This document shows, one piece after another, positions 35,401 to 46,315 of a stretch of 64,000 nucleotides of DNA (position 1 is its first letter; every line of letters begins with the position of its first letter). The notes below the pieces were generated by a model, which was not told the origin of the DNA, made no database searches, and worked only from the letters and a program-made list of their open reading frames with translations. A program made the translations under genes and the position numbers. This stretch comes from Anaeramoeba flamelloides (lineage: Eukaryota; Metamonada; Anaeramoebidae): contig JANTQA010000012.1 in NCBI GenBank assembly GCA_027625915.1, positions 6,904,501 to 6,968,500 of the forward strand, read 5' to 3'.

Positions 35401-38400
35401 ATTTATGAAAAATAATATAATCACAATAACCATAAAAAAATTTTTCAAGATTGAAAATTTTTTTTCAAGTTATTTTTTTATTGTCTATAACTATACATTT
35501 TTTAATTAGAAATTTTTCTTTCTAAGATAATAGTTTATAAATTCTATATCTGATAATGCTTTGATAACAATTGAAATTAAAAATTTTGTTTCAAATGCAA
35601 TTAGTATATTTGGGGTTCTAAGGTGTATATATATATATGTATAACTAAATTCCAAAATTTTGGATACAGTTAAAACAGTTGAAAGAATCACAATAAAGCA
35701 ATTTCATTCAATTTGGAAATAATTTTAATTTTACAAACTATTTTCTCATTTTTTTTTCTTTTCTGTTTTATTTTCATTTCTCTTTTACAGTTGTGTTAAT
35801 CTGTTTCATTAAATCTGGAAATTTTTTCAAGTGATTAGTAGAATGGTAAAAGTTGAGTTCGTTTAAATAGAAAAATAAGATAAAATAAGTTAATGCTATA
35901 TCATTTGATGGATTAATAATTGTTCATGAAATTTCAACAAATTGAACCAATACAATTTTTGTACTGTTCATTCCATCATTTTGGACACACCGATTGTTAT
36001 TTTTTTCTTTTATTTATTTTTTATTTTTATTTTGTTAAAAATTGTTAAATAAAAAAAACCTTTATATTGGAAATAATATGTGGTTTAATATAAAATTTTG
36101 GCAAAATATACTGTTTGTTATTTTTTTTTTCCCCTATTTTTGATTTTTGATTTGTATAAATTTTCAGAAAGGAGTTGTTATAATATATATATATATATGA
36201 GCACTATTAAATTTCTGTAATTTTTTTGTTCATTTTTATTTTCTAATAATTATTTTTATGTAAATGGGTGATTTTTTTAAAAATTTATATAAATTTTAGA
36301 AACATAATTCTATTATCTTTTACAATTATTTTTAACTTGATTTATGTAAAAATCAAAAGAGACAAACATTGATTTAAGATATGACTAAAAAAGAGTATAA
36401 ATTTTGAATTGAAAAAAGAAATGTTCAAAAAAGACGTGAACATTCAAAATAAGGGATTTATAAAAAGAATAATAATAAATCATGTAGTTTTCTTAATAAA
36501 AACTATTTATCAAAATAAAAATGTAAAGAAAAACTTACTTCAGAGTTCAATAATTTTTGAATGATCATCAAAGTTTTATTTGAAGACATATTTTTTGGAT
36601 GTGCTGGTTTAATGTTCTGAATTAGGTGAATTCTTTTATTCAGCAATTCAATTTTTTCTTCATAACTTACACTATTTTCAGAAATTTCTTTATAAGCTTG
36701 ATCTGCTCTCATTTTTTCAATTTTAGTTTCAATCATTAATTGGTTTTTAGTGTTTATTAATTTTCTATTAATTTTTAATAATTTTTCATTTTGTTCTGTT
36801 AAATTATGAATTTCTTCAAGAGCATTTTCATTTTTATTCAAAAGATAATTCTTTTTCTCTAATTCTTTTTTTTTCATTTTGCATTCTTCTTTTGTTTCCT
36901 TTTTCATTTCATTTTCCTTTTCTTTTTTTACCTTTTCCTTTTCCTTTTTATTTTCTGTTTCTGTTTCTTTCCCTTTCCCTTTTTCTTGTACTTTATTTGT
37001 ATCATTTTCAATTATTTGGGATTTACTCTCAAATAAATTATTTAAATTTTCATTATTTCCATCAAAAGAGATTACCTCTTCATTTTCTTTTATTTTTTTT
37101 ATTGAGACAATTTGATCTGGTTCCCCCTGCACAGTATCTATATTATTCACATCGATTTTTGTATTTTTTTTTACGAGGAAATTAGATTTTAATGTGAGTA
37201 ATGGTGCTGAACGGTTTATTTTTGATTTAAATTTTTGATATACATTTTTTTGAAATGCTAACAATTCATCATATTCTTTTTTGGTCATCAAGATTCGTGA
37301 AGTTAATGCAATATTTGTTGAATTAATTTTTTGGATTTGCGTTCTTAGATTTTTATTTTCTTCTTCTAATTCTTTAATTTTTAAAGTTAAAACTTGTGAA
37401 GACATTTGAAATCGGAAAATTTCTTGTTTTAATCCAAAATTTAATTTTTTGGAAATTATCAAATTTTCTTTAATTCTTTTTTTTTCTTGGTTTTCATTTT
37501 TTAAGACCAATAGCTCGGATTGTTGTTCAAGAAATTGACTAGTTAAATTGATGTTTTCATTTTTTAATTGATTGTTTTGAATTTTTACTTTTTCGATTTC
37601 TTCTTCAAGTGCTTTTTTTTCCTTTTCGATTTGTCTAATATGCCCAGAATATTCTGTTTTTTGTTTATTTAAATTTGATACCTCTATTCTGAAATTTTTA
37701 TTCATTTTTTTTAATTGCTCAATTTTTTTTTCTAATTTTTGAATTGGGACGATCTCTTTTTGTTTTTGTTTTATTATATTCTCCATTTGTTTTTTGTTTT
37801 CAGCCATTATTTCTTGTATTTTTAACTTTTAAATAAGAGAATATTATAAGGTATTAAAATGGAAGTAGAGATTAATTTAAATTATATTATGTATTTATTC
37901 TTTTACAATTTTACGAAGAGTGCGAAATTATTTCAATTTCCAAATAATTACATTACTTTTAGAATTTTTTAAAATAATTTCCTGGATTAAAGTTTATATA
38001 TATTCTTTTACCATATATTCAAAATATTTTAACAATTCGAGATATTTATTTCAGTATTATATCAATTGAAGATTTGTATCTCAGAAATTTATTCCTTCTT
38101 GTTAGAAGAGATTTATATGTTTTGGGGATATAATCTTGTATACGTTATAGCTAGGATAAAAAAACTCAAAATAAATATTTAAGAGTTCCAGATAAAAGAA
38201 GGGGTAATTTTACTGAACCATCTCCATTCAATAATAAAAGAGGGTGGGAGAGCGACTTGCTCTTTTTACTCCGCTCTTTGAAGGTGTGCATCGTTTGTTT
38301 TTTTTTTTTTTTTTTTTTTTGTATTGAAAAGGATAGAGTAAAATCTTTGATTGTACTCAATTCATGTAAATTAAATAAAAATTAACAATAGTGGAATACA

Positions 38401-40756
38401 AGTGAGTAATCACAGATTGTGTAAATTTTGTTTATTTTTTGATAAAATTTTTATCTGGTTTATATCTCCCTTTAATATCGAAAGATTGAGGTAGAATGTT
38501 GTAGAGTTCCACCAAGTTTCTTCAAGTGCCTAGGTTTTGTTGATTTTTCTAAAATTAAAAGAAAATTTCAAAAATTTTCTTTTTTTTCTAAATAAAAAAA
38601 AAACCTAACGACTCTTTCCCAGGATTCAAAAGAATAGAGTAAAATCTTTGTTTTGGCATGATTCTTTCAAATTATGGAAAAGCTAACTGTGGTTTTCTTG
38701 AGGTTTTCTGTTTTATTCTGAAAAATCTATTGTCTTTCTAAATAAACAGAAAACTCAAGAAAAGATAAAGATGGTTTTTTTTTTTTAATTTAAGAAAAAA
38801 AAAGAAAATTTAAGAAATTTTCTGTTTGTTTTTTAAATTCAAAAAAACTAACAGGTTGGTTTTCCAGTGTTTAAACGGAGGGAGTAATATCTTTACTTTT
38901 ATTTATTCTTTTTGAATTCTGGAAAACCTAGGACACAGAATATTTATCATCAGTTATTTTTTTTCTGTATTTGGGTTTTTTTAGAAGAGTAGAGTGTTTT
39001 CCAAACTATTAGTTATTATCTCTTCAAAAAAAAATCCTAAATTTAAATTGAAGGAAAATTCATTGTGGCGTCCATTTAAAAAATTTTATCAAATATAGAA
39101 CTTTTTTTCTAGACCAGAGACTTTTTAAAAATTGTAGTACTACTAACAACAATAAACACAACACCCTCAAGATTTTTAAGAACTGGGATGTTGGTTGTAT
39201 TGTGAATAAACTCAATTAACAAGGACGAAATGATAATTGTAGTAATAGGTTTGTCTAACTTTTTTTTTTTTCAATTTTATTTTTTCATACTAGTGAAGTG
39301 TTTAAAATTAAAATCGAAATTTCAACAGTTGAGTTGATTTTTGCTATTTTTTTCAAAAATGAAAAAAAAAATGAAAAAACCAAAGTGGAGATATTGTCGG
39401 TATCATTTTACTGTTTGTTTTGGTTTTTAAGTCAGATTAAGTCAAAGAGCGAAAAAAAAAAAAAAAAACAATCTTTGAATGAAATTGAAAAAAAGACTTA
39501 CTTTATGATCGTTATCCATTTTTTTTAATTTTAGCTTAAAGTTACTTAGGTGTTGTTTTTGTGAGATGTTTTCATTTGTAATTTGTTGAATATGATTTGC
39601 TAAATTTATAAATTTGGAATTTTTTGGTTTCTTTTTTTCTTGTAGCAATAGTTTTAAGTTGTTTTCTAAACTATTCCTTTGGTTAATGAGGACTAAAACT
39701 TTTCTTTTAACTGTTTCTTCCATTTTTTCTTGTTGTGCCTTATAAACATCAAATGTTTTTTCTTTTTTAATATAATTCTCTAAGATTTCATTTTTTTCTT
39801 GTTTTAATTGCTCTATTTGTGATTTCATTTCTTCAATCCCATTTTTATGTTGATTTTCCAAATTAAATTTCTCTTCCCTTATTCTCAAGTTTTCTTCCTT
39901 TATTTCTTTTATGAACTCTTTTAAGTGCTTTGTTTTTTGTTTTTTAATCTTGTCCTGCTTTGAGATCTCTGATCTTAATTCGTCAACCTTGTTCCTTAAA
40001 TCAGATTCACTTTTTAAATTTTCTTCGACCTGTTTTTTAAATCTGTTATAAACATGTGCTTCAATATTCCGATCCTTTGCCTAAAACATGGTTGCAAGGT
40101 GTTGTTTGTAATTTTATATGAGATCGAGATGTGGAAAAAAAAAATAAAAAAAGAAATTAAAACGAGCTGGGATGTAGATTAGAAGGACATATTAGACTTA
40201 GTTGGCTTACCTTCAGTTTTTCATTTTTTTCTTTGATTTTTTGTATTTTGATCGAGAGTCTTTCGTGGCGAGAAACAACCTATTTGTGTTTTGAAAAAAA
40301 AAAAAAAAAAAGATTGCTTGTTGATCTTCTGTCCCAAATAAAAAGAAGAAGAATAAATTCGAATTTTTTCTTTTTTTAAGGAATAAAATTATACGTTGTC
40401 ATACTGCAAAGCTTTAAATTTAAGATTACTAATTTGTTTAAATGAAGTTTTGAGGCTTTTTCTTGTTCTTGTTTTGTTTTTTTCGAGCTCTCTCTATTTT
40501 TTATTGAAAACAATTAAAAAGAAAAAGTTGTTTTGAAGAAAAAGGTTGCGTTGAAGTTACTTTAACAAAACAGTTTGTTAAGTTTTATTTTTTTTGTAGG
40601 AAATTGGTTTTGGGGTAGTACTGTTATATTTTCGTTTTTTGTTTGCAGTAAATCGATATTGGCTTTTGTATGTTTGGTTTGTTGGTGTAAAATCCTGATT
40701 AAGTTCTTCAATTGATCAACACGAAGCTTATTTAAGTTGAGGTTCGAGATGTCCAT
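32497..40756 (-). CDS. Coiled-coil RasGEF (CDC25-type exchange factor)
   Basis: RasGEFs load GTP onto Ras-family GTPases. Six exons on the minus strand: 40622-40756 (end uncertain), 40395-40493, 40211-40279, 39502-40080, 36539-37825, 32497-33909. All junctions are phase 0, with donors GTATAA, GTAAGC, GTAAGT and GTAAGT after the first. The predicted length is about 1193 residues. Residues 50-720 are almost continuous coiled coil (Glu/Lys/Gln/Leu heptads). RasGEF_N lies at about 735-870 (ILQLHDEETLILKKV onward), and RasGEF at about 955-1165, with LTLIEMDLFQKI, NFNAAMEINAGL, RLKKSWEGV, RLPYLGMFLSDLTFI and INFQKCSL, all core family positions. Asn/Gln repeats separate the two domains. Exon 1's end is the weak point: no strong donor exists before an in-frame TAA, and I chose ACA|GTACTA. 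The coil probably drives dimerisation or localisation. Confidence 0.85.
34110..35623. mobile_element. 1.5-kb TIR element E, copy 1 (RasGEF intron)
   Basis: Starts CCCTTAGCTCCCTGGATTTG and ends GGGGTTCTAAGG, flanked on both sides by TA repeats. It aligns along its whole length with copy 2 at 51325-52818. No ORF of note, so it is non-autonomous. It makes up most of the last RasGEF intron (33910-36538). Confidence 0.7.
35641..36184 (-). mobile_element. Mariner-like element copy 3, inverted
   Basis: The reverse complement aligns with 6466-7000. The shared phrases include ATTTTGGACACACC, AATTGAACCAATACAATTTTT and TTAATAATTGTTCATGAAATT. It sits directly beside element E, so nearly the entire intron is two elements back to back. 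Confidence 0.6.
38470..38940. repeat. CCTAGG-family fold-back block (RasGEF intron)
   Basis: Contains ATGTTGTAGAGTTCCACC, AAGTGCCTAGGTTTTG, TTCAAAAGAATAGAGTAAAATC, and a second palindromic unit at 38860-38940 ending TTCTGGAAAACCTAGG. It lies in the 1.7-kb intron 37826-39501. Confidence 0.6.
39005..39320 (+). repeat. Repeat G, partner at 58035-58350
   Basis: Both copies read CTATTAGTTATTATCT or TTATTAGTTATTATCT, then TTTAAAAATT, ACTAACAAC, TTGTATTGTGAATA or TTATATTGTAAATA, and end in a TTTTCAATTTTATTTT stretch. Both lie downstream of a CCTAGG-family unit within an intron, which suggests they were carried together. Confidence 0.5.
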
Positions 40757-41627
40757 TTCAATTAAAACTGTTTTTGACAATAATTGGATTGGAAAAAATG
40801 AGAAAAATAATTTTAATACTTTTGGAATTGAAAAGATTTTTATATTAATTATTGTTTGTTCTTGGTTTGACTTTCAAAATAATTCAATAACAGTCATTAA
40901 TTCCAAATAGGAATTATTTATTAAATATCAAGAAAAATTTTTTAACTGAAAAAGTAGCTAAATGTGAAAAAAAATTTACAAATCTGATTTTATTGTAAAA
41001 ATGGTAGTAAAAACATTCTGATTTTCTAATATTTTTTAATGTCTTTTTTTGTCCATTTTAAAAACAAAAACCAAGTCCAAAAATTAGATCGAGTATTTGA
41101 AAGGAAATAGAATTCAAAAGAACAAACGAAACCAAAATTTTAGAAGTATAATTTTAACCCAATTTGAATTTTAATTTCAAACATAAGAAAAAGTGAATTT
41201 TTTGGGATTTTTTGATGCTAACATTTTCCTTTCATGTGAAATTGGGTTTAGGATTTCTAAAATAGGTATTAATCCAGTTTGAAGAATTTTAGTTTAGAAT
41301 ATCGTTATTGATCAGCGGTTAATAGGTAAAAAAATATTAGAATTTTGATAACTTTTTTACTACAGTTACCTAATTAATATCAATTTGAAAATTTTTTTCC
41401 TTTTGAAAATTTTTTATGGTAATCTTTCGATTTTTTTTTTTATGGTACTTGAAATTTAAGGAATCAATTTTAACATTTACAAAGTTGTCTTAAAACGTTT
41501 TGATCTGATTTTATTGAAATTGTGAGGGAATTTTCATAGAAATGGTCTCCAATTTGGTTCAAAAAATTATTATATGTAATTATTTTTAATGAAAAATGTA
41601 ACAAGAAAATTTTGAGATTTGATAATA

Positions 41628-41823
41628 CAGTCAGTTCCACTTTTAAGGCACAAAGTTTCAACGAAATTTAAGGAACAAAAAAATCTCAAATTAAATAACA
41701 AAATTTGTAATTTTTTTTTTTACTAATATTTTTACTAGAATCCAAATTTTGTGCCTTAATTTGAGATTTTTATTGTGCCTTAAAATTTCGTTGAAAGTTT
41801 GTGCCTTAAAAGTGGAACTGATG
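41628..41823. mobile_element. TA-flanked MITE (196 bp), unit 1
   Basis: Inverted ends CAGTCAGTTCCACTTTTAAG and its reverse complement, continuing as GGCACAAA and TTTCAACGAAATTT. Flanked by TA, as Tc1/mariner-type elements are. Entirely palindromic apart from about 90 central bases. Confidence 0.7.
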
Positions 41824-42165
41824 ATAAAAAAACTCTTATGAAGAAATCGGAGAATGAAAAAAGAATACTAATCAGGATTTTATAGCATAAAAAAATGAAA
41901 ATTGTGGTATTTTCTCTCTCAATAAACAACTCTAACTTTAAAAGATCGCTTTGTCTATGAGTTTTAATCATTTGAGTGATTTGAATTGTCACACTGCTTA
42001 TTACAATCAATAAAATTGTTACCAAGAAGTAGTGATTTTTCTCTTAGTTTTTTTGTTTTTTGTTCTTTTTTTTTTTTTTTTTTCTTGAATAGGATTTCCC
42101 AATAGCTCTTTTTGAAATAAAATTGTTCTATCTGATTTTTAAAAAGAACCCACCATTACTGAGTA

Positions 42166-42335
42166 CAGCCAATTCCGCTTTTAAGGCACAAACTTTCAAC
42201 GAAATTTAATGCACAAAAAAGTCTCAAATTTAGGCACAAAATTTGTAATTTTTTTTATACAATTTATTTTTATTGAATCTGAATTTTGTGTCTTAATTTG
42301 AGATTTTTATTGTACCTTAAAAGTGGTCTTGACTG
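42166..42335. mobile_element. TA-flanked MITE (170 bp), unit 2
   Basis: Same ends as the unit-1 element (CAGCCAATTCCGCTTTTAAG; right end reverse-complements to CAGTCAAGACCACTTTTAAG), with TA on both sides. The right arm is shortened relative to unit 1. Confidence 0.7.
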
Positions 42336-43324
42336 TACAAAAACTCGTATGAAGAAATCTGAGAATCAAAAAAGAATAATAAACAGGATTTTATAACATA
42401 AAAAAATGAAAATTGTGGTATTTTCTCTCTCAATAAACAACTCTAACATTAAAAGATCGCTTTTTCTATGATTTTTGATCATTTGAGTGGCTTGAATTGT
42501 CACACTGCTTATACCAATCAAAAAAATTGTTACAAAAAAGTAGTGATTTTTCTCTTAGTTATTTTGTTTTTTGTTCTTTTTTTTTTTTTTTTCTTAAATA
42601 GGATTTCCCAACAGCTCTTTTTAAAATAGAATCTGTTCAATCTGATTTTTCAAAAGAATCCACCATTACTGAATAATTAAAACATTTAATTTCTTTTTAT
42701 GTGACATTTTTTTTTGTTTGTTTTATTTTTCTCAAAATTAAATCATCTGTTTATATAAACATTGAATATGTGTATAGTGGGAAACGTAGGTAAATAATTT
42801 TAAATATTATTTTCATATAATATTAAAATTTGAACAAATTAGACAGTTTTACATTAGAAATAAACCAGTTATAAAGTTACTTTATAAAAAATCATAATTT
42901 TTTTTTTGCCAAATTTATTTTTTAAATAATTTTATTCAATATAAAATACAATATCAAGCTTCTAGTAAATATTAACCAAACAAGAAAATAATAAACAATG
43001 ATTCAAAAAATTTTAATATTCCCATTTATGACCTTTTATGTCAAATTTTATAACCCTTTAACTTTAATTACAACACATTAAATACCATATAAAATATTCT
43101 ACAAAGCTGAAGACATTGGAATTAATATTTAAGGAAATTTTTTTCAAAAGTTATTTTTTTTTTGTGATTTTTTCATTCTATGATATGACGATTGATAATA
43201 TTTGGTAAAAATATTTTATTTTTCATCCTTAAATCCGGCTTGATAAATAATAGTAAGAATTTCCCACTACAAAATCATATTTAAAGAAAATATTTTTAAA
43301 TTTCGATTTCAAATGTATACCTTA

Positions 43325-43735
43325 AAAAATTTATGAATTTTTTTTTTTTTTTTTTCAATTAAAGAGTGGGTACTAAAAGTCCACCTGTTTGCCCGAATCC
43401 CTTATTTGAATTAGAGATATTGTTGAACCAAGTGAGAGCTGGTCATTTCTCCCAAAAATCGGATCCGCTCCATAAATTGAGAGGGATTTTGTTCCAATTC
43501 CGTTCAGTTTTATAATAGTCAAAAAGATTCAATTCGGACAAACGATTTCCTCAAAGAATTAGTGGTTCTAAGAAGCATAAGCCCGATTTTTAATTAAAAT
43601 TACACCGTGGTGGCTATTTGAGAAAATGGTAAACAATAAGAAATAATGGTTAAGGGAATAGAACCCTGGCCTTCAGATTGTACACTAGGCTGTGTTGCCA
43701 CTTTCCCATACCGGTTCTCTAAAAATTTATGAATT
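43325..43735 (-). mobile_element. tRNA-headed SINE with 15-bp target duplication
   Basis: Inserted on the minus strand. AAAAATTTATGAATT occurs at 43325-43339 and again at 43721-43735, an exact target-site duplication. The body is 43340-43720, about 380 bp. Read on the minus strand, it starts AGAGAACCGGTATGGG, with an A box TGGGAAAGTGG (43698-43708) and B box GGTTCTATTCC (43655-43665) about 32 bases apart, as in tRNA-derived pol III promoters. It ends in a run of A at 43340-43355. The head does not fold into a full cloverleaf by eye, so it is not a functional tRNA gene. G+C is higher than in its surroundings. The intact duplication and long A tail suggest a young insertion. Confidence 0.8.
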
Positions 43736-44059
43736 AAAAATAATAATAAAATAAAAAAAAAATATTTCAAAACGATTTATAAATATGAAAAAACAGTGAT
43801 TGGTAGATATATCCTTTATATAAATTTCTATTCTCGTTAAAACTGAATAAACTAAAAATTTCCATTTGATCTATTGATAGTAAAATAATTGGATCTAATT
43901 ATTAAAACAAATTTTACTGATAATTAACAAGTTTTAAAATAAAAAAAAAAAAAAGAAAACAACTGCCAACGCATTCCACATCTAGTGTAACAATATAAAG
44001 TTTTTTTATAGTTTATTGCCCTTTTTTGTATTTATTTTTTTGTACTTTCTTTTATTTTT

Positions 44060-44213
44060 AGAAAACTAAATGGGGTTTAAAATACCACAAATGACTATAA
44101 TTAAAAGATTCTTTTGACTACTCTTTGAATTAGAGGTCATGAATTTAGTCACTTCCAATCTCTGTCTTTAACAGATTAAGAGCTCTCGAGTACTTAACCC
44201 TAACCAATAAAGT
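44060..44213 (+). mobile_element. LINE 3'-tail copy (5'-truncated)
   Basis: Matches 419-573 closely (GAAAACTAAATGGGG, GACTACTCTTTGAATTAG, TTTAACAGATTAAGAG, ACCAATAAAG). Similarity to the 419 copy seems to begin earlier, near 43965 (CATTCCACATCTAGTG against CATTCAACACTAGGGG), so the true start may be about 43965. Confidence 0.55.
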
Positions 44214-44365
44214 CTAATATCTTTTCTTTCTCTTTTTCTTGGTATTTTTTTCGAAAATTATTTTTTTCTTTTCATTTTTTTTAGTAAAATTACACAGAGC
44301 AACTATCTTGAAATCATTACAGCTAGGATTAAAAAATTTAATAAATTTGTTATTTTGGAAGTGAT

Positions 44366-44462
44366 GGTGAGTGCAACCAAGTTCCTAGGTTTTCCAGAAT
44401 TCAAAAGAATAGAGTAAAATTTTAGTTTTTACTCAATCCTTTTAAATTCTGGAAAAGCTAAT
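44366..44462. repeat. CCTAGG-family fold-back repeat, best palindrome
   Basis: Reads AAGTTCCTAGGTTTTCCAGA, ATTCAAAAGAATAGAG, TAAAATTT, then the mirrored ACTCAATCCTTTTAAATT and CTGGAAAAGCTAA. The cleanest single unit in the window. Confidence 0.65.
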
Positions 44463-45104
44463 AGTAATTATTTTTATTTTTAGAAATGAAAAGAAAATTA
44501 AATGAATTATCTGTTTTTTTTTCCTAATTAAAAAAAATAGTCAAATCAAAAATAGTTTAATTTTGTTGAATTTCCCTATTTTCCTAATAATGAAATTCGT
44601 TATTTAAAAGAAAAAAAAATAATATTTAAAATCAGAGAGATAAAAAAAACAATTATATTCTTTTTTTTTATTATTTGTTTTTATTCATTTAAACCTTAAA
44701 AAAATGATTTCTGAATTGTCTGTTTTTACGTTAAAAATATTTTTTTTTACCTATTTTATCAATAAATTGGCTAAAAATAGTCTGAAGGGGGAAAAGATTT
44801 TTTTCTTTGAATATAAAACTGAATAAGACATAAAATTCAAACAAAAATTCATTTACGGTTTAAAAAAAATATCGTAATGTTGACAAAAAAATTGAAAAAT
44901 AAAAAAAAAAGTTGATACGATTGTTTAAAAGGAAATATTACTGAAAATAAAAATCAAAACAAAAGAAGAAATAAATTAACTCCACAGTGTAATTTATTAT
45001 AAATTATGACTAATAAGACAACTTTAAAATTGCAATGATGATCAAAATTATTGAGATTTTTGGTTATCATAAAAATAATCAATTATTTTCAATAAATATT
45101 TAAT

Positions 45105-45560
45105 AAAAGATCACTGTTGTGGAAAAAAAATGAAACTGGAAAAAAAGTGAAATAAGGTTTTTAATTGGGAACATTACTGAAAATGAAAAGTAAAATCAAT
45201 AAAAAGAAGAAACCATTAAACTTCAAATAATAACCCATTATATTATTTTCAATCAATCCAACAAATACAATTTAAATCTCCTTGATTTATCTAGAAATTG
45301 TTGGTGTTGTTTTCGAGATCTCAAAAATAGTCAATTTTTTGAACCAATTTTTAATAATTGATCAATCCAAGAAAAACCCATACTAAAAGATAGTATTTAA
45401 AAAACTGTTATTGTGACGAAGACTTCATTTTGTCTTTATTTATTTATTTATACTTTTTTTTTCATTGATCTTACTTTTAATTTTCAGTAATGTTCCCAAT
45501 TAAAAACCTTGTTTCACTTTTTTTCCAGTTTCACTTTTTTTCCACAATGGTCATTAAAAT
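45105..45560. mobile_element. MITE with about 100-bp inverted ends
   Basis: The left arm at 45105-45212 (GTTGTGGAAAAAAAATGAAA, TTTTTAATTGGGAACATTAC) is matched inversely by 45450-45560. Interior about 240 bp without coding. A poorer half-copy of the left arm lies at about 44880-45000. Confidence 0.65.
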
Positions 45561-46315
45561 AAAAATGTTTATTAAAAGGTTCTATTACAAAAACTGATTT
45601 TTCTTTAATTTTCCATTTGTTGTGTCTTATTATTTTTCAATTATTAACTGATATTCATTTACATATATGGTAATACTTATATAACCAAATGTACGGTGCT
45701 TTTTTTTCCTTTTTTGTTTATTTAATAATAGTTAATTCAAAGAAGGGTGATAATTGTACTTTCCTCATTCCAAAAACTCATTATTTTCAATCTATATTAA
45801 AATATTTCTGAGTTGATATAAGAATTTTAAAAAGGACTACCATAACAAAACAATAACTGAAATTATCCAAAATTTCCTAATTCCAATGACACCAATGTTA
45901 GTTATTTAATTTTCAAACAATAACAATTTTTACAAAGACAAACCAGGTTTGAGAAAATAATTAGAAGAATTATTATTCGGATCATTAGAAATATAAATAA
46001 AACAAAATTTTCCTTCAACTTTCCGGAAAATATTTCATTTCAACAATGTAAATTTTAAACTCTTTTCAATCTGTTAAAACAAATCTATGTATTATTTCCA
46101 TTCGAAATATGGGATTTATTTGATTTTTTTATACATTAGTTTTGATTATTTGGGAAAACCGAACAAGTTTGATAATAATTTGAAATTAACAATAGTGACT
46201 TAAGGCATTGTGAATTAAAAAGTTGAACTGAAACTAAGTCTTGAAAAATTTCTCAAATAATCAAAATTTTTCCAGATCATTTTTTTCACTTTAACTTTGT
46301 TTCTCAAAAATCAAA

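Larger units (their letters stand above)
41626..42672. repeat. Two-copy tandem repeat, 538-bp period
   Basis: Unit 1 (41626-42163) and unit 2 (42164-42672) match along their length, both ending CCACCATTACTGA. Shared phrases include TCAATAAACAACTCTAAC and AATTGTCACACTGCTTAT. Each begins with a TA-flanked MITE. A diverged relative without the MITE is at about 47815-48690. Confidence 0.75.
40757..46315. other. Divergent intergenic region full of elements
   Basis: Lies between the starts of the RasGEF gene (minus) and the armadillo gene (plus). It contains a tandem duplication with two MITEs, a SINE, a LINE tail, a CCTAGG-family unit and a 456-bp MITE. I see no gene; 42680-43320 and 45570-46300 show nothing but A/T-rich sequence. 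Confidence 0.55.

Noticed and set aside
36879-37185. Plus-strand frames of 78 and 97 codons, Phe/Ser-rich
   Set aside because: They are antisense shadows of the Lys/Glu repeat in the RasGEF coiled coil.
41470-42025. Minus-strand frames of 63 and 81 codons
   Set aside because: They fall in the tandem repeat and MITE, and the second repeat unit does not preserve them.
43650-43720. Possible functional tRNA gene
   Set aside because: A and B boxes are present but the acceptor and anticodon stems do not pair properly; it is the head of a SINE.
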